Shown here piece after piece: positions 35,575 through 43,669 of a stretch of 64,000 nucleotides of DNA. Source of the stretch: Fluviirhizobium alvei (lineage in GTDB: Bacteria > Pseudomonadota > Alphaproteobacteria > Rhizobiales > Rhizobiaceae); contig NZ_JAUOZU010000019.1 of assembly GCF_030551875.1 (NCBI RefSeq), forward strand, positions 37,974 to 101,973. The letters are read 5' to 3'. A program made the position numbers and the translations under genes. Every line of letters begins with the position of its first letter. The stretch's first letter is position 1. A model generated the notes under the pieces. That model was not told where the DNA came from. It saw only the letters and a list, made by a program, of their open reading frames with translations, and made no database searches.

Positions 35575-35700
35575 CCCTCCCCACCCTCCCCACAAGGGGG
35601 AGGGCTTAACCCAGCCGAACCCTTGGCGGAGAGAATCGAGCGGTTTCCGCCAGGTCTCTCCCCCCTTGTGGGGGAGATGGCCGGAAGGCCAGAGGGGGTC
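35575..35700. repeat. GC-rich palindromic intergenic repeat of rhizobial type
   Basis: Two strong palindromes lie between nirB and nirD: CCCTCCCC (35584-35591) with GGGGGAGGG (35596-35604), and CTCCCCC (35658-35664) with GGGGGAG (35670-35676). The second is followed by GGCC-GGAA-GGCC and AGAGGGGG. The combination of a CTCCCCC hairpin, a short GC palindrome and a G-run resembles the short intergenic mosaic elements (RIME-like) common in rhizobia. On the operon mRNA it would form stable stems between two genes. Confidence 0.65.
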
Positions 35701-35702
35701 TT

Positions 35703-38150
35703 CTATTCCGCCGCCTGGCTGTAGCCGACCGTCGCCATCGGCTTGAACTCGTGCTTGTCCTTGCCGGAGACGCGCTCCGACCAGGGATCGACCTGCGCGA
35801 ATTTCTGGGAGAAGACGAAGCGGTCGTAGTAGGCGCGCCGCTTGTCGGCATCCTGCATGATCTGGCGGCGGATCTCGTCATGACCGATGCGCTTGGCCCA
35901 TTTGTAGATACGCTCGAGATAGCGGGCCTGCTCGCGATACATCTGGGTCAGTGCCACGATATGTTCGAGCGCTTCATCCTCAGTTTTCACAAGCCCGAGC
36001 ACGTCGGTTCCCTTGATGTCGAGACCGGCAGCACCGGCGAAATGGATCTCGAAGCCCGAATCCACACAGATGACGCCGATATCCTTGCAGGTGGCCTCGG
36101 CGCAGTTGCGCGGGCAGCCGGAAACCGCGAGCTTGAGCTTGGCCGGCGTCCAGGAACCCCACATGAATTTCTCGATGCGAATGCCGAGCCCGGTCGAATC
36201 CTGGGTTCCGAAACGGCACCAGTCGGAGCCGACACAGGTCTTCACCGTGCGTAGGCCCTTGGCATAGGCCTGACCGGAGACGAAACCGGCCTTGCCGAGA
36301 TCGGCCCAGACGGCGGGCAGATCCTCCTTCTCGACACCAAGCAGATCGATGCGCTGGCCGCCGGTGACCTTGACCATCGGGATCTCGAACTTGTCGACGA
36401 CATCGGCGATGGCCCGCAGTTCGGCGGCGCTGGTGACCCCACCCCACATGCGCGGCACCACCGAATAGGTGCCGTCCTTCTGGATATTGGCGTGGACGCG
36501 CTCGTTGATGAAGCGCGACTGGTAATCGTCGGCATAGTCATCCGGCCAGTCGCAGACGAGGTAGTAGTTGAGCGCCGGGCGGCACTTGGCGCAGCCGCAG
36601 GAGGTTTTCCATTCCAATTCCTGCATGACGGCCGGAATGGATTTGAGCCCCTTGGCCTTGATCAGACGGCGGACATCGTCATGGCCAAGCTCGGTGCAGG
36701 TGCACATCGGCGTCACGGCAGCGGGATTGTAGGCATCCCCCAGCGTCAGCGACATCAGCTGCTCGACGAGGCCGGTGCAGTTGCCGCAGGAGGCGGACGC
36801 CTTGGTGTGGCCGCGCACGGCGTCGAGCGTGGTCAGGCCCTTGGTCGTGATCGCGCCGGTGATCTTGCCCTTGCAGACGCCGTTGCAGCCGCAGATTTCC
36901 GCATCATCCGGCAAGGCTGCAACGGCCGCCATAGGGTCCAGGGGGGCCCCCCCCTGGAACGACTGGCCGAAGATCAGCGTGTCGCGCATGGCCGAAATAT
37001 CGGTCTGCTTCTTGAGCAGATCGAAGAACCAGGAACCGTCGGCTGTCTCGCCATAAAGCACTGCACCGATGATGCGGTCATCTTTCAGCACGAGCCGCTT
37101 ATAGATGCCGGCGCTCGCATCACGCAGCACGATCTCCTCGCGGTCCGGTGCTTCGGCGAAATCGCCGGCAGAGAACAGGTTAATGCCGGTAACCTTGAGC
37201 TTCGTATTGACGACGGAACCGTGATATTCGGCCGCGCCACCGGTCAGCCGGTCGGCGAGAACGCGTGCACTTTCATAGAGCGGTGCGACGAGACCGTAGC
37301 AGGTGCCGCGATGTTCGGCGCATTCGCCGAGCGCAAAGATGTTCGGGTCCGAGGTCATCATGCCATCGTCGACGACGATGCCGCGATTGACGGCGATGCC
37401 GGCTTCCCTGGCGAGTGCAGACGCCGGACGGATGCCGACGGCCATGACCACCATATCGCCGGAAATCACCCGACCATCCTCGAGTTCGATACCTTCGACC
37501 CTGTCGGTGCCGAGAACCTGCTTGGTATTGGCCTTGGTGATGATCTCGATACCGCGCTCGGTGAGCGCCTTTTCGAGCAGATAGGCAGCGGCCGGATCAA
37601 GCTGGCGCTCCATGATCGTCGGCATCAGATGGATGACGGTGACTTCCATTCCCTGGCGCTTGAGCCCATAGGCCGCTTCGAGACCGAGCAGGCCCGCGCC
37701 GATGACGATGGCGCGGCCCTTGCCTCTTGCGATCCCCAGCATCTTTTCGACATCGTCGAGATCGCGATAGGCGAGAACGCCGGGCAGCTGATGACCGGGA
37801 ACGGGAATAATGAAGGGCAGCGAGCCGGTGGCAATTACCAGCTTGTCATAGCTGGCGGTCAAACCGTTGGCAGCGGTGACAGTCCTGCTCTGCCGATCGA
37901 TCCCGGTAACCTTCGCGCCCTTGTGGAGGGTGACGCCATGGGCGGCGTACCAGGCATCATCGTGAATGACGATGTCCTCGTAGGCCTTTTCACCGGACAG
38001 GACCGGCGAGAGCATGATACGGTCGTAATTGACGCGCGGCTCGGCATTGAAGATCGTGACGTCGAACAGGCCAGGCGCCTTTTCGAACAGCTCTTCAAGC
38101 ATGCGGCCAGGCGCCATGCCATTGCCGATGATGACAAGTTTTTCTGCCAT
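35703..38150 (-). CDS. nirB: nitrite reductase large subunit
   Basis: An 815-residue cytoplasmic enzyme that reduces nitrite to ammonia with NAD(P)H. Domains in order: FAD/NAD(P)-binding reductase (VIIGNGMAPGRMLEEL, AIVIGAGLLGLEAAYGL), two BFD-type [2Fe-2S] segments (CGCNGVCKG with ASCGNCTG; CTCTELGHDDVRR with CGCAKCRP), a ferredoxin-like half, and the siroheme/[4Fe-4S] domain (TCVGSDWCRFGTQDS, GCPRNCAEATCKDIGVI). The coding region contains a GC palindrome with G6 and C8 runs at 36937-36958, but the frame is intact. The gene starts 4 bases after nrtD. Confidence 0.95.
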   Translation of the reverse strand: MAEKLVIIGNGMAPGRMLEELFEKAPGLFDVTIFNAEPRVNYDRIMLSPVLSGEKAYEDIVIHDDAWYAAHGVTLHKGAKVTGIDRQSRTVTAANGLTASYDKLVIATGSLPFIIPVPGHQLPGVLAYRDLDDVEKMLGIARGKGRAIVIGAGLLGLEAAYGLKRQGMEVTVIHLMPTIMERQLDPAAAYLLEKALTERGIEIITKANTKQVLGTDRVEGIELEDGRVISGDMVVMAVGIRPASALAREAGIAVNRGIVVDDGMMTSDPNIFALGECAEHRGTCYGLVAPLYESARVLADRLTGGAAEYHGSVVNTKLKVTGINLFSAGDFAEAPDREEIVLRDASAGIYKRLVLKDDRIIGAVLYGETADGSWFFDLLKKQTDISAMRDTLIFGQSFQGGAPLDPMAAVAALPDDAEICGCNGVCKGKITGAITTKGLTTLDAVRGHTKASASCGNCTGLVEQLMSLTLGDAYNPAAVTPMCTCTELGHDDVRRLIKAKGLKSIPAVMQELEWKTSCGCAKCRPALNYYLVCDWPDDYADDYQSRFINERVHANIQKDGTYSVVPRMWGGVTSAAELRAIADVVDKFEIPMVKVTGGQRIDLLGVEKEDLPAVWADLGKAGFVSGQAYAKGLRTVKTCVGSDWCRFGTQDSTGLGIRIEKFMWGSWTPAKLKLAVSGCPRNCAEATCKDIGVICVDSGFEIHFAGAAGLDIKGTDVLGLVKTEDEALEHIVALTQMYREQARYLERIYKWAKRIGHDEIRRQIMQDADKRRAYYDRFVFSQKFAQVDPWSERVSGKDKHEFKPMATVGYSQAAE

Positions 38151-38154
38151 GGTC

Positions 38155-38952
38155 TTACTCCGCGGCTTCGACGAAGCGGTGACGTTCGTAGAGGAACTTC
38201 AGCACGGCTTCGCGGGATTTGAGATAGGTGCGATCGGAAGCAAGCGCGATGCGGTCGCGCGGTCGCGGAATCGGCACGTCCAGCACTTCGCCGATGCGGG
38301 CGGCCGGACCGTTGGTCATCATCACGATCCGGTCCGATAGCAACACGGCCTCGTCGACATCATGTGTGATCATGATCATCGTATTGCCGAGCCGGGCATG
38401 GATCTCCATCACCGCATCCTGCAGATGCGCGCGGGTGAGCGCGTCGAGCGCACCGAAGGGCTCATCGAGCAACAGGATCTTCGGCTCCATGGCGAGCGCC
38501 CGCGCGATGCCGACGCGCTGTTTCATACCGCCGGAAATTTCCGATGGCCGCTTGTCCTTGGCATGCCCCATCTGCACGAGGTCGAGATTGCGCATCACCC
38601 ATTCATGCTTCTCGGCCTTGGATTTCTTGCCGGCAAACACCTTGGAAACGGCAAGGTTGACGTTTTCGTAAACCGTGAGCCAGGGCAGGAGCGAATGGTT
38701 CTGGAACACCACGGCCCGTTCGGGGCCCGGCGCATTGACTTCCTGGTTTTCGAGAAGCACGGCCCCGGAGGTAACGCGGGTGAGGCCAGCAATCAGGTTC
38801 AGGAGCGTTGATTTTCCGCAGCCGGAATGGCCGATGATCGAAACGAACTCTCCTTTGTCGATGGTAAGCGTCACATCCTTCAGCACCTCGGTGCGGGTGC
38901 CGGAACGTTCGAAACTCTTGTCGATATGGTCGATCTTGAGATAGGCGGTCAT
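38155..38952 (-). CDS. nrtD: nitrate ABC transporter ATP-binding protein
   Basis: A 265-residue ATPase of the nitrate/sulfonate/taurine group. Walker [10 protein letters not shown], signature [16 protein letters not shown], Walker [13 protein letters not shown] and the H-loop [10 protein letters not shown] are all present. It is a single ABC domain, without the NrtA-like extension found in cyanobacterial NrtC, hence NrtD by analogy. It lies between the permease and nirB genes with gaps of 12 and 4 bases. Confidence 0.93.
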   Translation of the reverse strand: MTAYLKIDHIDKSFERSGTRTEVLKDVTLTIDKGEFVSIIGHSGCGKSTLLNLIAGLTRVTSGAVLLENQEVNAPGPERAVVFQNHSLLPWLTVYENVNLAVSKVFAGKKSKAEKHEWVMRNLDLVQMGHAKDKRPSEISGGMKQRVGIARALAMEPKILLLDEPFGALDALTRAHLQDAVMEIHARLGNTMIMITHDVDEAVLLSDRIVMMTNGPAARIGEVLDVPIPRPRDRIALASDRTYLKSREAVLKFLYERHRFVEAAE

Positions 38953-38964
38953 GGTCGTTCCCTC

Positions 38965-39861
38965 TCAGTTCTTTGCCGTGCTGCGGGTGACGACGGTGCC
39001 CAGGAGGGCGACCAGCTTGTCGAGGACGAAGCCGGTCACGCCGATATAGGCGAGCGCCACGATGATGTCGGGCAGGCGCGAGGAGTTCCACGCATCCCAG
39101 ATGAAGAAGCCGATGCCGACGCCACCGGTGAGCATTTCTGCCGCCACGATGGCGAGCCAGGACAGGCCGATGCCGATCCTCAGGCCGGTGAAGATGTAGG
39201 GTGCAGCGGCCGGGATCATGATCTTGAAGAAGAATTCCAGCGGATTGAGCCGCAGGACGCGGGCGATGTTGCGGTAGTCATCCGGGATGTTGCGTACGCC
39301 GACGGCGGTGTTGATGATGACCGGCCAGATCGAGGTGATGAAGATCACGAAGATCGCAGACGGGTTGCTGTCCTGAAAGGCGGCGAGCGACAGCGGCAGC
39401 CAGGCCAACGGCGGCACGGTGCGCAGGATCTGGAAGATCGGATCGAGGCCGCGCATGGCCCAGACCGACTGGCCGATCACGGCACCGACGATGACGCCGC
39501 AAAGGGCGGCAAGACCGAAGCCGATCGCCACGCGCTGCAGCGATACGAGCACGCGCCAGGCCAGGCCGATATCCTGCGAGCCATAGTCGAAGAAGGGATA
39601 GGCGATCAGGTCGTAGCTTTCCGACCAGACCTGCGACGGTGGCGGCAGCGTCGCACCCGGTTCCGAACAGAGGACCTGCCAGAGACCCAGAAGGACGAGG
39701 AGCACCACCAGCGGTGGCACGATGTTGCGCAGGGCGCTCATCATCACCCTGTTGACGTTGAACCGGGAGGTCGGGCGAGGAGCCAGCCGAACGACGGCGC
39801 CGCTATTGGCCGTGGCAATGGCCGGCATTTCCTGTTCGGTCTTTCGGGCGGTGGCGAGCAT
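38965..39861 (-). CDS. nrtB: nitrate ABC transporter permease
   Basis: A 298-residue inner-membrane permease with about six membrane segments (VPPLVVLLVLLGLWQVLC first). The coupling motif for the ATPase lies near residues 180-215 (NIPDDYRNIARVLRLNPLEF). The C-terminal sequence GFVLDKLVALLGTVVTR is typical of the nitrate/taurine permease family. It sits between the binding protein and the ATPase in the nas operon. Confidence 0.93.
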   Translation of the reverse strand: MLATARKTEQEMPAIATANSGAVVRLAPRPTSRFNVNRVMMSALRNIVPPLVVLLVLLGLWQVLCSEPGATLPPPSQVWSESYDLIAYPFFDYGSQDIGLAWRVLVSLQRVAIGFGLAALCGVIVGAVIGQSVWAMRGLDPIFQILRTVPPLAWLPLSLAAFQDSNPSAIFVIFITSIWPVIINTAVGVRNIPDDYRNIARVLRLNPLEFFFKIMIPAAAPYIFTGLRIGIGLSWLAIVAAEMLTGGVGIGFFIWDAWNSSRLPDIIVALAYIGVTGFVLDKLVALLGTVVTRSTAKN

Positions 39862-39933
39862 GACGTTGTCCTCTGTCGCGTGCGTTCGTGTAGCGGAGAT
39901 CCCCGCCGCCGTAACAGCGGGGAGAAGGGGAGA

Positions 39934-41232
39934 TCAGGCGCCGGCCTTGATGGCGAGACTGTCGAGATAGGCTTGCGGGTTTTCCGGGTCGAAAACCTTG
40001 CCGTCGAAGAAGGTTTCGACGCCACGCGACGGGGAAGCCGGGATATCGGCCGCGGCCACGCCGAGATCCTTGGCGGCAGCGCGCCAGATATCCTCGCGGT
40101 TGACCTTGTCGACCAGGCCCTTGATATCCGTATCTGCAGCGAACTTGCCCCAGCGGACATTCTCGGTGAGGAACCAGGTGTCGTGGCTCTTGAACGGATA
40201 GGATGCATGATCCTTCCAGAACTTCATTTCGAGGCCGGAATGTTCGACCACGCGGCCATTGCCGTAGTTGATGTTGCCGCGCAGACGGCCCAGCACATCC
40301 TTGGGCGGCACGTTGAACCACTGGCGCTTGCCGAGAATGCCCGCCATCTCTTCCTTGTTGTCCATGCTGTCGGCCCATTGCTGGGCTTCCATGATCGCCA
40401 TCAGAAGCGCCTTAGCGGCATTCGGGTTCTTCTCGATCCAGTCAGAACGCATGCCGAAGGCCTTTTCGGGATGGCCCTTCCACAGTTCGCCGGTGGTGCA
40501 GGCGGTAAAGCCAATGCCCTGATTGACGAGTTGTTCGTTCCAGGGCTCGCCGACACAGAAGGCGTCCATATTACCGACCTTCATGTTTGCCACCATCTGC
40601 GGCGGCGGCACGACGATCGTCGACACGTCCTTGTCCGGGTTGATGCCGCCGGCTGCGAGCCAGTAGCGGATCCAGAGATCATGGGTTCCGCCCGGGAAGG
40701 TCATGGCGACCTTGACCTCGCCGCCCGCAGCCTTCTTGGCCGCGAACGCTTCCTTCAGCTTGGACGCGTCGATCTGCACACCGGTGCCCGCATATTCCTT
40801 GGCGACCGAAATGCCCTGGCTGTCGAGATTGAGGCGAGAAAGAATGGACATCGGCACCGGCACATTGTTCTGCGTGACCTTGCCGGTGGAAATGAGATAG
40901 GGCATCGGCGTCAGGATGTGGGCGCCATCGATACCGTTGGACTCACCGCCGAGAACGAGATTGTCGCGCGTGGCCCCCCAGGAGGCCTGCTTGAGGACTT
41001 CGACATCCGGCATGCCATGCTTGGCAAACAGGCCCATTTCCTTGGCGATCACCAGCGGTGCGGCATCGGTGAGCGCGATGAAGCCGAGCTTGGCGCCCGA
41101 AACTTCCGGGCCGGCGGTTGCAGCAAAGGCACCGGAGGGAAAGGCCGTCCTGATGGCGCCGATCATGGCGGCGGCAGAACTGATCTTCAGGATATGACGG
41201 CGGCTGATGTTCATCTGCGTGGTCTTCGTCAT
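39934..41232 (-). CDS. nrtA: nitrate ABC transporter substrate-binding protein
   Basis: A 432-residue periplasmic nitrate-binding protein. The N-terminus has a twin-arginine-like signal (SRRHILKISSAAAMIG) and a mature start near residue 40. The body matches NrtA/NasF (KLGFIALTDAAPLVIAKEMG, GGINPDKDVSTIVVPPPQMV, CVGEPWNEQLV). The ATG at 41232 was chosen because it begins the signal peptide and follows AGAGGGACC. It is the first structural gene after nasTS and carries the regulated leader described at 41266-41404. Confidence 0.93.
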   Translation of the reverse strand: MTKTTQMNISRRHILKISSAAAMIGAIRTAFPSGAFAATAGPEVSGAKLGFIALTDAAPLVIAKEMGLFAKHGMPDVEVLKQASWGATRDNLVLGGESNGIDGAHILTPMPYLISTGKVTQNNVPVPMSILSRLNLDSQGISVAKEYAGTGVQIDASKLKEAFAAKKAAGGEVKVAMTFPGGTHDLWIRYWLAAGGINPDKDVSTIVVPPPQMVANMKVGNMDAFCVGEPWNEQLVNQGIGFTACTTGELWKGHPEKAFGMRSDWIEKNPNAAKALLMAIMEAQQWADSMDNKEEMAGILGKRQWFNVPPKDVLGRLRGNINYGNGRVVEHSGLEMKFWKDHASYPFKSHDTWFLTENVRWGKFAADTDIKGLVDKVNREDIWRAAAKDLGVAAADIPASPSRGVETFFDGKVFDPENPQAYLDSLAIKAGA

Positions 41233-41265
41233 GTTCAAGGTCCCTCTGGTGCGTGACGGAGATTT

Positions 41266-41308
41266 GAAAACAAAAAACGCCGCATGCTGGTCTGCTGGGT
41301 CCAGGCGG
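41266..41308 (-). terminator. leader terminator upstream of nrtA
   Basis: On the minus strand a hairpin (arms around 41301-41308 and 41279-41290, core CTGG/CCAG plus outer CGC/GCG with a bulge) runs straight into GCG-TTTTTT-G-TTTT (T-tract 41267-41277). It lies 34 bases before the nrtA start. A second, longer stem (TGCTG/CAGCA with inner GGTCC-type pairs, about 41292-41324) overlaps it and could be the alternative antiterminating fold. Confidence 0.6.
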
Positions 41309-41334
41309 GAGGAGCCGGACAGCAAAGAAGCTTG

Positions 41335-41404
41335 CGACGTCGGTGTCGGATGGTTATCTGCGCCCTATGCGGCGCTCATCTGCCCTGCGATCGCCGTTGA
41401 TCGC
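41335..41404 (-). ncRNA. predicted NasT (ANTAR) target hairpins in the nrtA leader
   Basis: The leader RNA contains a 6-bp stem with hexaloop AACGGC (GCGATC / GATCGC, 41387-41404) and a 4-bp stem with hexaloop ACCGAC (CGAC / GTCG, 41335-41348). Both loops have A at position 1 and G at position 4, the pattern known for ANTAR-protein RNA targets. Between them is a third hairpin, GCGCC / GGCGC, with loop GCATAG (41360-41375), which does not match. NasT, encoded just upstream, is an ANTAR protein. The element precedes a terminator, so nitrate-released NasT is predicted to prevent termination. Confidence 0.65.
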
Positions 41405-41419
41405 GGACGTTAGAAAAGA

Positions 41420-41435
41420 TGCAAGCACCGTGCCA
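41420..41435 (-). promoter_or_regulatory. sigma-54 promoter of nrtA
   Basis: The minus strand reads TGGCACGGTGCTTGCA, a full match to the sigma-54 consensus TGGCACG-N4-TTGCA. The start of transcription would fall near 41408, a few bases before the first ANTAR-type hairpin, leaving a leader of about 175 bases. Control by NtrC and nitrogen status is expected. Confidence 0.85.
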
Positions 41436-41521
41436 ATTCTGAAATTTCTGGCTAAGCATCCGGAAAGAAAGCAATCTCAGGCCTGGCGCGCGGTGAGTGG
41501 TTTCCAATAGCAAATGAAAAA

Positions 41522-41553
41522 CTGCACGATTTGCGTCCGCCGATTCCGTGCAG
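41522..41553 (-). promoter_or_regulatory. inverted repeat upstream of the sigma-54 promoter (possible NtrC site)
   Basis: CTGCACG (41553 to 41547) and CGTGCAG (41528 to 41522) are perfect inverted arms 18 bases apart, about 90-120 bases upstream of the promoter, the usual place for an enhancer. Half-sites resemble the TGCAC element of NtrC sites, but the spacing is wider than the standard site, so the assignment is tentative. Confidence 0.35.
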
Positions 41554-41581
41554 ATGCCGCAGTATTGTGCAGTGCGGCGGA

Positions 41582-42880
41582 TCAGATATCCGCCGTTTGC
41601 GATGCCGTTGTCGGGTTCGAGCGGACAGGAAAGCGCTCGACATAGGACGATATGTGGTTCGGATCGAAGACCTGACCGTCCATGAAACCCTCGTAGCCTG
41701 AGCCGGTAACAACGTCCGGAATAGCGGCATCGCGACCAAGGGCATTGCTATAGATATCGGGCCGGTAGGCACTCCGCGCCTTTTCCATTCCGTCATCGCT
41801 AAAGCTTGTCTGACCCCAACGGATCATCTGGCTGTAGATCCAGGCCGCCTGATCCAGTCGGGGGTGATTGGCCGCACCGCGATGGAAGAGGAAGTAATCG
41901 GGGATGACCCGCTTCGTGCCCTGGGCATCGAGATTGAATTCTCCGCTCAGGACACGGCGGATGATGCTTTTGGGGGCGGCGATATAGTCGGCAGTGGACA
42001 GGATTTCGGCAAGCGCATCATGATTGACGGGATCGTCGCACCAGCGTGCGGCACGATCGAGTGCGACGATCAGGCGTGCGACGGTGTCGGCATTGGCTTC
42101 GGCCCAGTCCGGCCGCATGCCGATGACCTTTTCCGGCGCCAGCGCCCAGATATCCTGTTTGGCCGCAACGATGCGGCCGGTTCCGCGTTCGGAAGCGATC
42201 ATGTTCCAGGGCGCCCCGACACAGAAGCCGTCGATGGCGCCAGCCGCAAGCGCATCGGAGGTCAGCGGCGGCGGCACCACCACCAGCTTCACGTCCCGGT
42301 CGGGGTCGATGCCGCCGGCGGCGAGCCAGTAGCGGAATTCGTAATTGTGCGAGGAAAAGGGATAAGTCATGCCGAGGGTCGGCGGCGCCTCGCCGCGCAC
42401 CCGCATATCTGCCAGGAGGGCAGCAAGCGCCTGAGCATTGGCAAGAGCCGACGCATCATCCTTCAGGCCCGTCAGCGCCTTCATCCGCTCGAACAGGCGC
42501 AGCGAAAGGGTAATGGCGTTACCGCCGCGACCGAGCGAGAAGGGGGCAATGGTTGGCGAGGGATTGGAGCCCAGCCCGAGCATCGAGGCAACCGGCATCG
42601 GCGACAGCATATGGGCGATATCGAACTGGCGAAAAGCCAGCCGGTCGCGGACATTGGCCCAGGAGACATCGCGCACGAGGTCAAGCCTCAGCCCTTCCTT
42701 TTCGGCAAAGCCAAGCTCGGCGGCGGCGATCAGGATCGAGGCATCCATCAGCGGAATGAACCCGGCCCGGATGGTCCTTTGCTCCCCGCCGCGAACCGCG
42801 ACAGGCGCGTTCAGGGTGATGTCGCCAGATTGCGTGGATACCATGTCACTCACCAGCTCTCCCATCGGGGCCGCGTTCAA
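41582..42880 (-). CDS. nasS: nitrate-sensing NrtA-like regulator NasS
   Basis: A 432-residue paralogue of the nitrate-binding protein (GFIPLMDASILIAAAELG, GGIDPDRDVKLVVVPPPLTS, CVGAPWNMIASERG). It has no signal peptide, so it is cytoplasmic. In characterised systems NasS binds and holds NasT until nitrate or nitrite binds. Its ATG overlaps the nasT stop by 4 bases, as expected for a stoichiometric pair. The nrtA leader follows directly downstream. Confidence 0.92.
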   Translation of the reverse strand: MNAAPMGELVSDMVSTQSGDITLNAPVAVRGGEQRTIRAGFIPLMDASILIAAAELGFAEKEGLRLDLVRDVSWANVRDRLAFRQFDIAHMLSPMPVASMLGLGSNPSPTIAPFSLGRGGNAITLSLRLFERMKALTGLKDDASALANAQALAALLADMRVRGEAPPTLGMTYPFSSHNYEFRYWLAAGGIDPDRDVKLVVVPPPLTSDALAAGAIDGFCVGAPWNMIASERGTGRIVAAKQDIWALAPEKVIGMRPDWAEANADTVARLIVALDRAARWCDDPVNHDALAEILSTADYIAAPKSIIRRVLSGEFNLDAQGTKRVIPDYFLFHRGAANHPRLDQAAWIYSQMIRWGQTSFSDDGMEKARSAYRPDIYSNALGRDAAIPDVVTGSGYEGFMDGQVFDPNHISSYVERFPVRSNPTTASQTADI

Positions 42881-43470
42881 AGCAATAATCCTGCCGCCGT
42901 GACAACGCTCTGGGCGATGTCGGCCAGCTTCTTCTTCTCGTTCATGGCGGTCTGCCGCAACAGGGCGAAAGCATCCTCCTCGCTCAGTCCGCGCATCTTC
43001 ATCAGGATACCCTTGGCCCGCTCGATGACCTTGCGCTCCTCGAGCGCATTGCGCGCTTCGGCCAATTCACGCTGAAGCCGGCTGAAAGCGTTGAACCGGC
43101 TGACGGCCATGTCGAGGATCGGCTTGATACGTTCCTTCTTCATGCCATCGACCACATAGGCCGAGACACCCGCATCGACCGCCGCTTCGATCGATGCGGA
43201 ATCGGACCGGTCGACAAACATCGCGATCGGCCGCGACACCGAGCGGGTGAGCTGGAACATGTGCTCCATCATGTCGCGATTGGGGTTCTCGATATCGATG
43301 ATGATGACGTCCGGATCCATCGTTTCGATCAGGCGGGCGACGCCATGCATCTCGTGGATCACCTTGACATTGCTATGGCCGGCTTCGTTGAGGCCCTCCT
43401 CGATGATCGAACCGCGGATCGCGTTCTCATCAATGACAAGGATTGTCAGGTCGTTGACGGTCTTCGACAT
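42877..43470 (-). CDS. nasT: ANTAR-domain antiterminator NasT
   Basis: A 197-residue regulator. The N-terminal half is a receiver-like domain (LTILVIDENAIRGSIIEEGL, DPDVIIIDIENP). The C-terminal half is the ANTAR RNA-binding domain (EERKVIERAKGILMKMRGLS, then EDAFALLRQTAMNEKKKLAD). It binds paired hexaloop hairpins in leader RNA and prevents termination. The ATG at 43470 is preferred to an in-frame TTG two codons earlier. The 199 bases upstream contain its promoter, but no sigma-54 element was seen there. Confidence 0.93.
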   Translation of the reverse strand: MSKTVNDLTILVIDENAIRGSIIEEGLNEAGHSNVKVIHEMHGVARLIETMDPDVIIIDIENPNRDMMEHMFQLTRSVSRPIAMFVDRSDSASIEAAVDAGVSAYVVDGMKKERIKPILDMAVSRFNAFSRLQRELAEARNALEERKVIERAKGILMKMRGLSEEDAFALLRQTAMNEKKKLADIAQSVVTAAGLLL

Positions 43471-43592
43471 GTTCAAAACGGCGCACCATTTGCCGGACTG
43501 GCAACGTCAGAACGGGCGCAATCTGCGCTCGGACAGATCACATCCGGCGTGCCCCTAACCCTGCATCTGGTCATGTCATCAATCAAGAATGT

Positions 43593-43614
43593 CTCCCGCT
43601 TTTCTTGCCGGGAG
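43593..43614. terminator. hairpin between rhaK and nasT
   Basis: A perfect 6-bp stem, CTCCCG / CGGGAG, with a 10-base loop lies 56 bases beyond the rhaK stop. Both rhaK and nasT are on the minus strand, so it would end rhamnose-operon transcription before nasT. There is no clear T-tract. Confidence 0.4.
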
Positions 43615-43669
43615 CAAAGCAATTTTTGCGCCAGATTTCAAAACGGATACCGGTTTTCCGGACGGGCGC

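Noticed and set aside
36937..36958. Frameshift in nirB at the G/C run
   Set aside because: The frame reads through and both sides match NirB domains in one frame.
38827..41256. 809-codon open frame on the plus strand
   Set aside because: It is the antisense shadow of the nitrate transporter genes and shows no family motifs. Other long plus-strand frames at 7846-9747 and 32092-34308 were rejected for the same reason.
41360..41375. Middle leader hairpin as an ANTAR target
   Set aside because: Its hexaloop GCATAG lacks A at position 1 and G at position 4, unlike the two flanking hairpins.
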